From Marinobacter sediminum (lineage in GTDB: Bacteria > Pseudomonadota > Gammaproteobacteria > Pseudomonadales > Oleiphilaceae): a stretch of 64,000 bases of DNA. The position numbers were made by a program, and so were the translations under genes. Positions 8,693-16,822 of this stretch are shown one piece after another. The notes under the pieces were generated by a model that saw only the letters and a program-made list of their open reading frames with translations, did no database searches and was not told the DNA's origin. The first letter of the stretch is position 1; every line of letters begins with the position of its first letter. The stretch spans positions 1,922,001 to 1,986,000 of the forward strand of contig NZ_JAGTWY010000001.1 in NCBI RefSeq assembly GCF_023657445.1. Direction: 5' to 3'.

Positions 8693-9934
8693 TCACCGCC
8701 AGTCGGCGGGTGTTAATCGATAGAACTGTAGGGTTTTCCACCCAAGGATGAATCCGAAGGCTGTGATAAGACCGAGCGGAACTGCAAGTTCACTGGTGAA
8801 AAGGCTAAACACTGGAGTCGCCATGGTAAAAACGGCAAAGCCTACCAGATGGCCAATAATAAGCGGCTTATCTTTACCTCTGGCATAAAGAGCGTAATGA
8901 GGCACCATGCTAGTTACAAATAAAGCATTAGCAAACAGCAGCCAGCCGAACAAATGCTGATACTCCTGATAAAGTGGGCGTTCAAGCCATTGCAGTAGTG
9001 GCTCGACAGCCAACCAAGCAACCGAGGAGAAAATCAGAATGAGCACACCAGTTTGCAGAGCCATCTGCCGGAACTTCGCTCTGAAACCCGCCGCATCCTG
9101 GTTGGCGTAAGCCGAGATAAGCGCAGGATAAAGAAAAGTGAATACCCCTGCGTCCATGAACGCCAGCAAAGCTCCACACATCCCGATATATAAAACATAC
9201 GCCCCCAGAACATCCAAACCGGCAAGAGCTTCAAACCAGTAACGGTCTACGGTGTATAAACCACGCAAGGCGAGTGTTGCCAGCAACATCGGGAGCGCGA
9301 TACCCAGCCCTTTTTTGACCCAAGCCCAGTTTACAGGCTGCCGCCATCCTCCGAGGTCCTCACGAACAATAACAACAAGCCCAATAAGCAGCGCGCTGCC
9401 ACTACCCAGAATCCAGCTAGCCAATACAGTTTGAAGGTTGCGTTGGTCTTCATTCAGGTATATGGCTGCCACGACCAGAAGGCACCAGGCGCCAGCCCTG
9501 AAAAACAGAACCCAACTAGCCATTAGTTGTCGGGATAACGCCACAAGTAAACGGTTGAGTTCCTGGGTTATATGCTCCAGTACCAGCAAGGCAAGAAACC
9601 AGGGCAAAAGCCACCACGGCAGGAGGCCAAAGGCAAAAAGACAAGAGGAGAGCGGCAGGAATACACTGTAAAGAATCAAGCTGAGACCAGCCTGGCTTTT
9701 CAGTAATTGCCCCCTGTTTTCCGGCTCCGTTTTCAGTATTTCCCGCGTGGTAAAAATGTAAAAATCGAAACCCAGAAAATAGAGCGAATAGCTTATTGTA
9801 ACGGTTATCAACCCGTACAAACCCAGCTCGGCCGGCTCAAGAAATCGGGCCAGCAAAAAAATCAGTAAAAACTTACTGACCAGCGTGGTGCCCCGCAAGC
9901 CTAAGTTGATTAGTCTTTCCAGCAAGGGTTTCAT
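8693..9934 (-). CDS. wzx: Wzx-like oligosaccharide flippase (first of two in the locus)
   Basis: This 413-residue membrane protein has around 12 hydrophobic segments along its length and starts with the flippase-like segment RGTTLVSKFLLIFLLARFLEPAELGLYG. It belongs to the polysaccharide transporter (MATE/PST) group that flips lipid-linked glycans across the inner membrane. It lies directly upstream of pseB and after a 247-bp gap from the WecA-like gene, so it may handle the glycan that carries pseudaminic acid. The gap holds no recognisable gene. A second flippase lies at 21801-22991, so the substrates of the two are uncertain. Confidence 0.85.
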   Translation of the reverse strand: MKPLLERLINLGLRGTTLVSKFLLIFLLARFLEPAELGLYGLITVTISYSLYFLGFDFYIFTTREILKTEPENRGQLLKSQAGLSLILYSVFLPLSSCLFAFGLLPWWLLPWFLALLVLEHITQELNRLLVALSRQLMASWVLFFRAGAWCLLVVAAIYLNEDQRNLQTVLASWILGSGSALLIGLVVIVREDLGGWRQPVNWAWVKKGLGIALPMLLATLALRGLYTVDRYWFEALAGLDVLGAYVLYIGMCGALLAFMDAGVFTFLYPALISAYANQDAAGFRAKFRQMALQTGVLILIFSSVAWLAVEPLLQWLERPLYQEYQHLFGWLLFANALFVTSMVPHYALYARGKDKPLIIGHLVGFAVFTMATPVFSLFTSELAVPLGLITAFGFILGWKTLQFYRLTPADWR

Positions 9935-10181
9935 GTTATTTCAAGTATCCCCAGTAACGGGAATCAAACATCTCACACTCCTGAAGGCATAAGAGTGACC
10001 AGGGCCGCTGCGCCTTAACAAGAATTCTATGCAATGGAGTAAACCTCTGACAGAGGGCCAAGAATGCGCTGACAAGCAGCGTCGTCACCATAAGGATTAT
10101 GAGCTCTACTCATTCGGGTTGAACCAGGGCACACATACTGTCAGTAAAGAAAAACTCCACTGTCATTAAGCGCTCAGCCGT

Positions 10182-11249
10182 TCAGGTTCGCCGAGCACCA
10201 AAGTGCTTCCGATACGAAATCAACAACCGCCATATATGGGTCAATGCCCAATCATAAAGGGCAAATACGCACATAAACGCCATGAACATTATCCATCCAG
10301 GGATGTGAAAGTATTCGCCGAGCAGCCCAATGGTAGCCAATAAAATTGCAATTGCCGTGATCATCACCAAGGCTTCACGATCCGAGAAGCCGGCACGCAT
10401 GAAAATATGATGAAGGTGGTCCCGATCCGGCTTCATCACCGACTGCCCTTTTCGCGCCCGACGAACCATGATGGCCACCATGTCCATTAACGGAATCGCA
10501 ATTAGCCACAATGCGGTGACCGGTCGAAATGCCGCACCTTCCAGGTGTGTCCCCTGGACCAGCAACCAGACCAACGCAAACCCGATAAACATCGACCCTG
10601 CATCCCCCATGAAAATCCTGCGCTTGAAAGGATACAGCCGCAGGTTCGCCATGAGATAAGGAATCAACGCAAACGAAATAGCCAGGGAGAATGTCAGCTC
10701 CAGCGGGAAACCGCCGGATGTTGAGAAGAGAAAACATAAGGACAGTAAGGCCACGAGCGATAGACTGCCTGCAAGCCCATCGATCCCGTCAACCATGTTA
10801 AAGGCGTTGGTTGCCCCAATAATGGCCGCTATGGTGACAAAAGGCCCGAACAGACCAAGTTCAATGGCGCCAAGCCCGAACAGATTGCCAAAGGACTCGA
10901 GCGAGTTCCCGGAACCAAAAGCCAGCACGGCACCCAATACGACCTGTCCACCCAGACGGAACTTGGCCGGCAGTTCTCTGGCGTCGTCCACCGCACCCAT
11001 GATTACCAGCAACGAGGCACAAAACAGGAACACACCGTAGCCCTCGGCTAAAGGCATTTCCAGAAGCCAGGCAACGCCAAGCCCCAAGAAGACACTCAGG
11101 CCACCCACCAATGGCACCGCCCCACTATGGGCCTTGCGGTCATCCGGCCGATCCAGCAGATCAACCTGAACCGCGAACGGCCTTAAAGCCATCAGGAACA
11201 AAAACGCGATAAAACCCGAGATAAGACCGGTAACGCCAGCCGCTTCCAT
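10182..11249 (-). CDS. WecA/MraY-family undecaprenyl-phosphate sugar-phosphate transferase
   Basis: This polytopic glycosyl-1-phosphate transferase loads the first sugar phosphate onto undecaprenyl phosphate at the inner membrane and so starts repeat-unit assembly. The 355 residues show family motifs: LDRPDDRKAHSGAVPLVGG near the N terminus, VDDARELPAKFR (Asp-Asp), NAFNMVDGIDGLAGS (catalytic Asn/Asp set) and the cytoplasmic loop HLHHIFMRAGFSDREA. It is more like WecA than MraY in length and the histidine loop. With wecB and the tviB-type gene nearby, an N-acetylhexosamine-phosphate is the likely first sugar, but the substrate cannot be read from sequence. Confidence 0.88.
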   Translation of the reverse strand: MEAAGVTGLISGFIAFLFLMALRPFAVQVDLLDRPDDRKAHSGAVPLVGGLSVFLGLGVAWLLEMPLAEGYGVFLFCASLLVIMGAVDDARELPAKFRLGGQVVLGAVLAFGSGNSLESFGNLFGLGAIELGLFGPFVTIAAIIGATNAFNMVDGIDGLAGSLSLVALLSLCFLFSTSGGFPLELTFSLAISFALIPYLMANLRLYPFKRRIFMGDAGSMFIGFALVWLLVQGTHLEGAAFRPVTALWLIAIPLMDMVAIMVRRARKGQSVMKPDRDHLHHIFMRAGFSDREALVMITAIAILLATIGLLGEYFHIPGWIMFMAFMCVFALYDWALTHIWRLLISYRKHFGARRT

Positions 11250-11414
11250 GCAAATGCCTCACTTAAAGGTGAATCAGGTTCGATACAGAGAGCCGTTCAT
11301 ATGATCCGGAACTAAGCATATAAGAAATTCAAGATAGGATTCTAATCATACCGCAGCTAAGAAAGGAATCGTGGAAAGTCGCACAGAATTTCATAATCAC
11401 TGACACGACAACCT

Positions 11415-11492
11415 CTAAGCCGGCAGGCAGTCAAGGTACGCCTGGACCACGCGCTCTTCACCAAACTGCGCCTCCAGGCTTACCCGATTGAT
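11415..11492 (-). pseudogene. Remnant of a glycosyltransferase C terminus
   Basis: Directly after the stop of the tviB-type gene, and in the same frame, 25 codons read INRVSLEAQFGEERVVQAYL and a few more residues before a TAG. The pattern (basic residue, LEAQFGEERVVQAYL) is like the last helix of family-4 glycosyltransferases, often written as RVxxxFxxExVxxxYxxLY. No upstream part is present, so this looks like the scar of a deleted transferase gene. The rest of the 243-bp gap up to the WecA-like gene shows nothing recognisable. Confidence 0.45.
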
Positions 11493-12755
11493 TTAAAGTC
11501 GCAGATCCGCCCCACCCAACGGAAACACGCCTTTGAGGTCATAGAGAACACCGCCACCCTTCAGGTAACCTCTGGGGCCAGCGGCACCCACTGCCACATA
11601 CTCCTTGTGCGGAACCGTGACGATCACCGCATCGTAAGCACCCTGCGCAGGCTCCTCCACCAGGGTGACGCCATACTCATGCTCAGCCTCGACGTTGTCG
11701 GCCCAGCAGTCGGTGACCTCCACCTCACAGCCAAACTCCCGCAATTCCTTCACCACATCAATCACACGGGTGTTACGCAGATCCGGACAGTTTTCCTTGA
11801 AGGTGAAGCCCATCATCAGCACCCGGGCATTGGCGATGGTCTGGCCGGACTTGATCATGGCTTTTACCAGTTCGGCGGCGACATAGGACCCCATACCGTC
11901 ATTCACCCGGCGGCCGGCGAGGATGATTTCGGGATGGTAGCCAATGGCCTGGGCCTTGTGCGTCAGGTAATAGGGATCCACACCGATACAATGCCCGCCC
12001 ACCAGGCCCGGCTTGAATGGCAGGAAGTTCCACTTGGTTCCGGCAGCCGCCAGTACCTCATGGGTATCAATACCCAGCCGGGTGAAAATCATTGAGAGCT
12101 CGTTCATCAGGGCAATATTCAGATCGCGCTGGGTGTTTTCGATCACCTTGGCCGCTTCCGCCACTTTAATGGAACTCGCCTTGTGGGTACCGGCGGTAAT
12201 GATATCGGCATAGAGCGCGTCAACTTCCTCGGCAACGGCCGGCGTGGAGCCCGCGGTCACCTTCTGGATGGTGGTTACCCGATGCTCCTTGTCCCCGGGA
12301 TTGATCCTCTCCGGGCTATAGCCGGCATAGAAGTCGGTATTGAACGTCAGGCCCGACACCCGCTCCAACACCGGCACACAAACTTCCTCGGTGGCACCGG
12401 GATAAACAGTGGATTCGTAAATCACGATATCCCCGGTCTTGAGCACCCGGCCCAGGCTCTCACTGGCCTTCACCAGCGGGGTCAGGTCCGGCGTTTTGAA
12501 CTCGTCAATCGGTGTGGGCACTGTCACGATATAGACCGAACAGTCGGCAATATCATCCAGAGAACTCGCGAAAGACAACTGATTCGCCGCCGCCAGCTCG
12601 TCGGACGACACTTCACGGGTAAAGTCCACGCCGTCTCTCAGCTCGGCAATGCGCTTGCCGTTAATATCAAAACCTACAACCGCCCGCTTCTCGCCAAACG
12701 CCACGGCCAAAGGAAGCCCGACATAGCCCAAACCAACTACTGCAATTTTCTTCAT
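11493..12755 (-). CDS. tviB: TviB/WbpO-type UDP-N-acetylhexosamine 6-dehydrogenase
   Basis: This enzyme oxidises the C6 of UDP-GlcNAc or UDP-GalNAc to an uronic acid with NAD. The 420-residue protein has the NAD-binding GLGYVGLP at residues 8-15, the VPTPID segment at about 79-84, catalytic Cys256 in [14 protein letters not shown], and a C-terminal UDP-binding domain with [15 protein letters not shown]. The closest named relatives by resemblance are TviB of the Vi capsule and WbpO of Pseudomonas. Expected product: UDP-GlcNAcA or UDP-GalNAcA, which would make the capsule acidic. It sits between a glycosyltransferase gene and a decayed transferase fragment. Confidence 0.9.
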   Translation of the reverse strand: MKKIAVVGLGYVGLPLAVAFGEKRAVVGFDINGKRIAELRDGVDFTREVSSDELAAANQLSFASSLDDIADCSVYIVTVPTPIDEFKTPDLTPLVKASESLGRVLKTGDIVIYESTVYPGATEEVCVPVLERVSGLTFNTDFYAGYSPERINPGDKEHRVTTIQKVTAGSTPAVAEEVDALYADIITAGTHKASSIKVAEAAKVIENTQRDLNIALMNELSMIFTRLGIDTHEVLAAAGTKWNFLPFKPGLVGGHCIGVDPYYLTHKAQAIGYHPEIILAGRRVNDGMGSYVAAELVKAMIKSGQTIANARVLMMGFTFKENCPDLRNTRVIDVVKELREFGCEVEVTDCWADNVEAEHEYGVTLVEEPAQGAYDAVIVTVPHKEYVAVGAAGPRGYLKGGGVLYDLKGVFPLGGADLRL

Positions 12756-12828
12756 ACAATCCTTCTAATAACACATTATAAGAGGACAAAGAGGCCAAGC
12801 ATCCAAGTACTTGCACCACCAATAGAAC

Positions 12829-14004
12829 CTACCCTGCTGTCCGTATAATTTCGGCCGCCATACGCTCAATAATCCGGCTGCGGGAAAACCGTTCCGTAAA
12901 CTCTTTTCGTGGTGCCACCTTCATTTCAAGCTCCTGAAAAGACTCTGCCGCAGCGTCGACATCACAAGGCGAAAACACGGCCGCGTTATCCAGATTTTCC
13001 CGTATGAAATCGGCGGAAAATCCGCCAACGCCAGCCCATACCGGTTTGCCAAGCGCACCGTATTCAAAGATTTTGGAAGGCAGCACTTTCTTGAATGCGT
13101 CGAAGTCATTCAAATGCAGAAAAAGAATATCGGCGTTAGCGTACACATTAACCAGCTCGTGCCTTGGTACCGGATCATCCAGAGTCACGTTCGTGCAGCC
13201 CTGCGCCTTGAGGTTGTCTTTCAACTGCTGCAACCGGCCACCACCACCAATCAGCCGAAACGTCAGTTTTCCCTCAAAGCGCTTTGCCAGGGGTGGAATG
13301 ATATGGTGCAACCCCTGACCTTCGCCCATATTGCCGGCATACAGCACCTCCGGCACAGGCTTGTTCAGCATGCTTTGGTCAGATGGCGCCGCATCCAGAA
13401 ATTCCTGATCAATGCCATTGGTAAAGCCGGACAGCTCAATCCCGGGAAAGTGCTTCTGGAAATACGGCACAAAGCCACCGGAAACAACGTTCACCCGGCT
13501 CGCCCTGCGCACCGCCCACTTCTCCATTTGGGAAAACACCGGCATAGCAAACGTGGTAATCGTGGCGGGCAAAACATCTTTTATGGTGTCTACGAAGATG
13601 TCGCGAATATCCAGATAAAATGGAATGTTTTTGCGCCAGGAGACCCAACCGCCGAGGACAGACATCATCAAGCGTGAAGAACTGGCGTACACCAGATCGT
13701 AGTCCTCTCCAGCTGTCATCTTCATTACCTGGCGTGCGTAACTCGCAAACGAGCGCGACTGATCCACCATGCCACTTTGATGACCAGGCAAAGCCACCCG
13801 CCGGATACGAATGTTACCCCACCGCTCGTCCTCAGGCGCGCTGGCGGCAAAGGACGCATAGCGGTTCGGCAAGGTGGTAATAACATCCACCTGACTCCCC
13901 TCCGGCAACTGCTTCGCCAGCTCCTTCACCAACGCACTGTTCTTGAACGAACCGGCTGAAAGATCCGGTTCAAAATAAAAACACAGGCAGAGAATTCTCA
14001 ACAT
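12829..14004 (-). CDS. Family-4 glycosyltransferase (WbuB-like)
   Basis: A cytoplasmic GT-B glycosyltransferase of about 391 residues. It starts MLRILCLCFYFEPDLSAG, has the donor-domain segment VLYAGNMGEGQGLHHII, and the family-4 E-x7-E region near FEYGALGKPVWAG. It resembles WbuB, a fucosamine transferase of E. coli O26, in overall layout, but donor and acceptor cannot be inferred safely. The ATG at 14004 has GGAG just upstream; an alternative ATG at 14013 adds three residues. It overlaps the end of the heparinase-like gene by 7 nt. Confidence 0.85.
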   Translation of the reverse strand: MLRILCLCFYFEPDLSAGSFKNSALVKELAKQLPEGSQVDVITTLPNRYASFAASAPEDERWGNIRIRRVALPGHQSGMVDQSRSFASYARQVMKMTAGEDYDLVYASSSRLMMSVLGGWVSWRKNIPFYLDIRDIFVDTIKDVLPATITTFAMPVFSQMEKWAVRRASRVNVVSGGFVPYFQKHFPGIELSGFTNGIDQEFLDAAPSDQSMLNKPVPEVLYAGNMGEGQGLHHIIPPLAKRFEGKLTFRLIGGGGRLQQLKDNLKAQGCTNVTLDDPVPRHELVNVYANADILFLHLNDFDAFKKVLPSKIFEYGALGKPVWAGVGGFSADFIRENLDNAAVFSPCDVDAAAESFQELEMKVAPRKEFTERFSRSRIIERMAAEIIRTAG

Positions 14005-15671
14005 TGACTCCATTCAAGCTTGGTTAAAACACGGCTACCGTTAAAACTCACCGCAATACACTGGTTCGGCTCAGCAACCCCAAACCGGGGATGCCAGGTG
14101 GAATTTTCAACTTCAATACTTGCCGCTCCCTCAAAGCTCACCCTAGCCCGCTGGCTGCCGGGCAACTGCAGAGCCAGGGCACTCTGGCCGACCTTTTCAA
14201 CCCTCACCGAGGGATGGCAATAGAAACGACATACCGCCACTTCAAACCGGCCCTCCAGGGTATCCTCGATTTCCAACCGATTTTCATTGAGCGCAATGGC
14301 ACGACATACAGACACCGGACTGGCCAGGCGATGATAGCCGTCATGGCAGGCCCTGGACTCCAAACAGCCTCCGGAATCATCGACTTTAACCTTCCCCGGA
14401 TACGCCCTTCGGGCCACGCGAAATCCACTCCATACCTCAGAGGAATCCGTTCCATTTACCTCGACGGTATTGTGGGCTGCCGTACTGCGCTGACGGAGCC
14501 GCTCTTGGCCGAGCCCGTACTCTGACGTGCCCGAGTTAACAAACAGCCTTTGCCCGAACAGACTCAACTCCAGACTTAAAGTATCGGCATGGGCATGCCC
14601 GGGAAGGTAATCCGGGCCCACAGGTGCGGCATCAAAAAACAGACAGGCCTCCCGATTGGCCATCCGGATATAACCGCTCTGAATGAGGTGCGTCAGCTCC
14701 CCGAAGACAGTGTCAGTTTCAAATCCCAAACGCCGGGCATAAGCCATTAAGGACTCACAACCGGGCGCGATGCCTTCGGCCGCATCGTTGAAGAAGGAGA
14801 TCCCGCCATCCGGGTGCCGCACCGCATTCAGCCAGCCAATCATGGCCTGAATGCGGGCTGGCCAGTCGCTCAGAAACCGCCCCAGTTCGGTACGCAAACG
14901 TTCATCCTGAAGATCACCCGCAGGCTCAAGGCTGCGCAGCAGGTTCATCAGATCCAGCATGTCTTCCAATGCCAGAGCGTGGTACATCGTGCTGCGCTCA
15001 AAGTGACCGCCATCGGGTAAAATCTGCTCAGACACCTCGCGCTCAAGAATCCGGAACCCGGTTCTCAGCCACCGCTCGGCTTCAGGGCCGGTGAAAAAAG
15101 CGCCTGCAAACACCAACGCCTTGGCGTTCGCAAACAGATGATTGCCCAGCAGGTGAATTTCCAACCGCCGGGATAACCAACGGGCCTGTACCGCCAGGCT
15201 CTCTCTACATTCATCCGGTAACGAATGCCCCGCAAGCGCCCACTTCACCCAGTTCACGATGCGAAGTGACGTTGGGTAGGGTTCCCAACCACTGCCATCT
15301 GCAGGCGGGTTATCAAGCACCCAACGCTGCAGGAGGTGGCGGTGCCAATCGGCACGATCACCCGCACCCTTAGCATTCAAATCATCAAAGTAATGCTGGT
15401 TGTAACGCCAAAGCTTGCTCCGGACATCCCCGTCCCAGCCGATGTCCTCGAGTTCCCCTTCCTCCCCCAGGAAGCGGAAATGCGTTGGCCCCAGCATGCT
15501 GGGTTCCCGGTAAGCGGGCAGCTGCCATTCGCTTCCAACAGCACGAACCAAAGGGGCTGGATCCAGGCAGGGTTTGGGGTTGTATAACCGAACCCAAAGG
15601 CGGCCATAAAACTGAACCGGCCTCAGATAACGGAGCGTGTGCCAATACCTAAGGAACCTGTTCACCGGCAA
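13998..15671 (-). CDS. Heparinase II/III-family protein
   Basis: The 557-residue protein has the alginate-lyase/heparinase layout: an alpha-helical N-terminal half with RYNQHYFDDLNA and LLGNHLFANAKALVFAG, then a beta-rich C-terminal domain with GHAHADTLSLELSLFG, which holds the conserved His residues of the heparinase II/III domain. Such genes are common in O-antigen and capsule loci near wecB and WbuB-like genes, where their exact job is uncertain; trimming or editing of an uronic-acid glycan is possible. No signal peptide is visible. It overlaps wecB by 10 nt upstream and the glycosyltransferase downstream. Confidence 0.85.
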   Translation of the reverse strand: MPVNRFLRYWHTLRYLRPVQFYGRLWVRLYNPKPCLDPAPLVRAVGSEWQLPAYREPSMLGPTHFRFLGEEGELEDIGWDGDVRSKLWRYNQHYFDDLNAKGAGDRADWHRHLLQRWVLDNPPADGSGWEPYPTSLRIVNWVKWALAGHSLPDECRESLAVQARWLSRRLEIHLLGNHLFANAKALVFAGAFFTGPEAERWLRTGFRILEREVSEQILPDGGHFERSTMYHALALEDMLDLMNLLRSLEPAGDLQDERLRTELGRFLSDWPARIQAMIGWLNAVRHPDGGISFFNDAAEGIAPGCESLMAYARRLGFETDTVFGELTHLIQSGYIRMANREACLFFDAAPVGPDYLPGHAHADTLSLELSLFGQRLFVNSGTSEYGLGQERLRQRSTAAHNTVEVNGTDSSEVWSGFRVARRAYPGKVKVDDSGGCLESRACHDGYHRLASPVSVCRAIALNENRLEIEDTLEGRFEVAVCRFYCHPSVRVEKVGQSALALQLPGSQRARVSFEGAASIEVENSTWHPRFGVAEPNQCIAVSFNGSRVLTKLEWSQC

Positions 15672-16756
15672 AGCAACTGCTCCAGTGCCTCAACAATGCG
15701 CTCACTGGTTTTGCCATCCCACAGCGGCGGAATACCGCCCTGTTTCCAGTTTCCGGCAAATAACCGATCCAACGCAGGCCGCAGCGCCGCCGGGTTGGTT
15801 CCCACCAACTCATTGGTGCCCATTTCCACCGTTTCCGGTCGCTCCGTGTTGTCACGCAGAGTCACGCAGGGCACGCCCATTACGGTTGTCTCCTCGGTAA
15901 TACCGCCGGAATCCGTAATTACTGCCTTGGCGTTTTTCACCAGGTAGTTGAACTGCAGGTAAGGCTGAGGGTCCACAAACACCAGGTTTTCCGGCAGATC
16001 GATGACATCCCGAAGGGTTTTAGCCGTACGTGGATGCACCGGAAACACCACGGGTAAACCCCGAGTACTCTCACCAATGGCCTGCAACATTTCAGCGAAA
16101 GCGCCAGAGGCATCGACATTGGCCGGGCGGTGCAAGGTGACGACAAAATACTGACCCGGCTCCAGCCGCGTTTCCTCCCAGAAATCCGGCGGGCTGAAAC
16201 GCGGCATGTTCGCCAGCAAGGTATCAATCATGGTGTTGCCCACGAAGAAGATCCGGTCTTCCGCAACCCCGCCTTTTTTCAGGTTAGCTCCCGCCCACTC
16301 ACTGGTGGTAAAGAACCAGTTGGTAATACTGTCGGTGACCATGCGGTTGACCTCCTCCGGCATGGTCCAGTCTCCGGAGCGAATACCGGCTTCCACGTGC
16401 GCCACAGGGATATTCAGCTTTTGCGCCGCAATGGCACAGGCCATGGTGGACGTCACATCGCCCACCACCAGGCAAAGCGCGCTGGGGCTTTCCATCAGCA
16501 GCTTTTCATAGCTCACCATGATGCCCGCGGCTTGCTCAGCCTGGGTGCCACCACCAATCTCCAGGTTTACCTCGGGCTTGGGAATACCAAGTTGCTCAAA
16601 GAACGCCCCGGACATCTGCGCATCATAATGCTGCCCGGTATGCACCAGGCGATAGCGCAAAGCATCACCTTCCGAAGCCCGGTCCTCCAAAGCTTTGATG
16701 ATTGGAGCAATTTTCATGAAATTCGGGCGTGCGCCCGCAATGATGTCGATCAGCAT
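15662..16756 (-). CDS. wecB: UDP-N-acetylglucosamine 2-epimerase (non-hydrolysing)
   Basis: WecB interconverts UDP-GlcNAc and UDP-ManNAc in the cytoplasm. From the ATG at 16756 the protein has 364 residues, begins MLIDIIAGARPNFMKIAPII, and shows the GT-B features GDVTSTMACAIAA, HVEAGIRSGDW and TDSGGITEETTVMGVPC. Another ATG four codons upstream (16768) cannot be excluded; neither has a strong ribosome site. The enzyme may provide a ManNAc-type donor for the capsule repeat, or a C2 epimer for a dideoxy sugar. Confidence 0.92.
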   Translation of the reverse strand: MLIDIIAGARPNFMKIAPIIKALEDRASEGDALRYRLVHTGQHYDAQMSGAFFEQLGIPKPEVNLEIGGGTQAEQAAGIMVSYEKLLMESPSALCLVVGDVTSTMACAIAAQKLNIPVAHVEAGIRSGDWTMPEEVNRMVTDSITNWFFTTSEWAGANLKKGGVAEDRIFFVGNTMIDTLLANMPRFSPPDFWEETRLEPGQYFVVTLHRPANVDASGAFAEMLQAIGESTRGLPVVFPVHPRTAKTLRDVIDLPENLVFVDPQPYLQFNYLVKNAKAVITDSGGITEETTVMGVPCVTLRDNTERPETVEMGTNELVGTNPAALRPALDRLFAGNWKQGGIPPLWDGKTSERIVEALEQLLCR

Positions 16757-16822
16757 AAGAAGACACATCCAGGTGAAATCAGAAAAGCGGGTGGCCGGGG
16801 CCCCGGCCACCGAAGAGAAAGA

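Noticed and set aside
9935..10181. Possible gene remnant between the WecA-like and flippase genes
   Set aside because: No frame gives a recognisable protein on either strand; short hairpins such as CCTCT/AGAGG are too weak to call.
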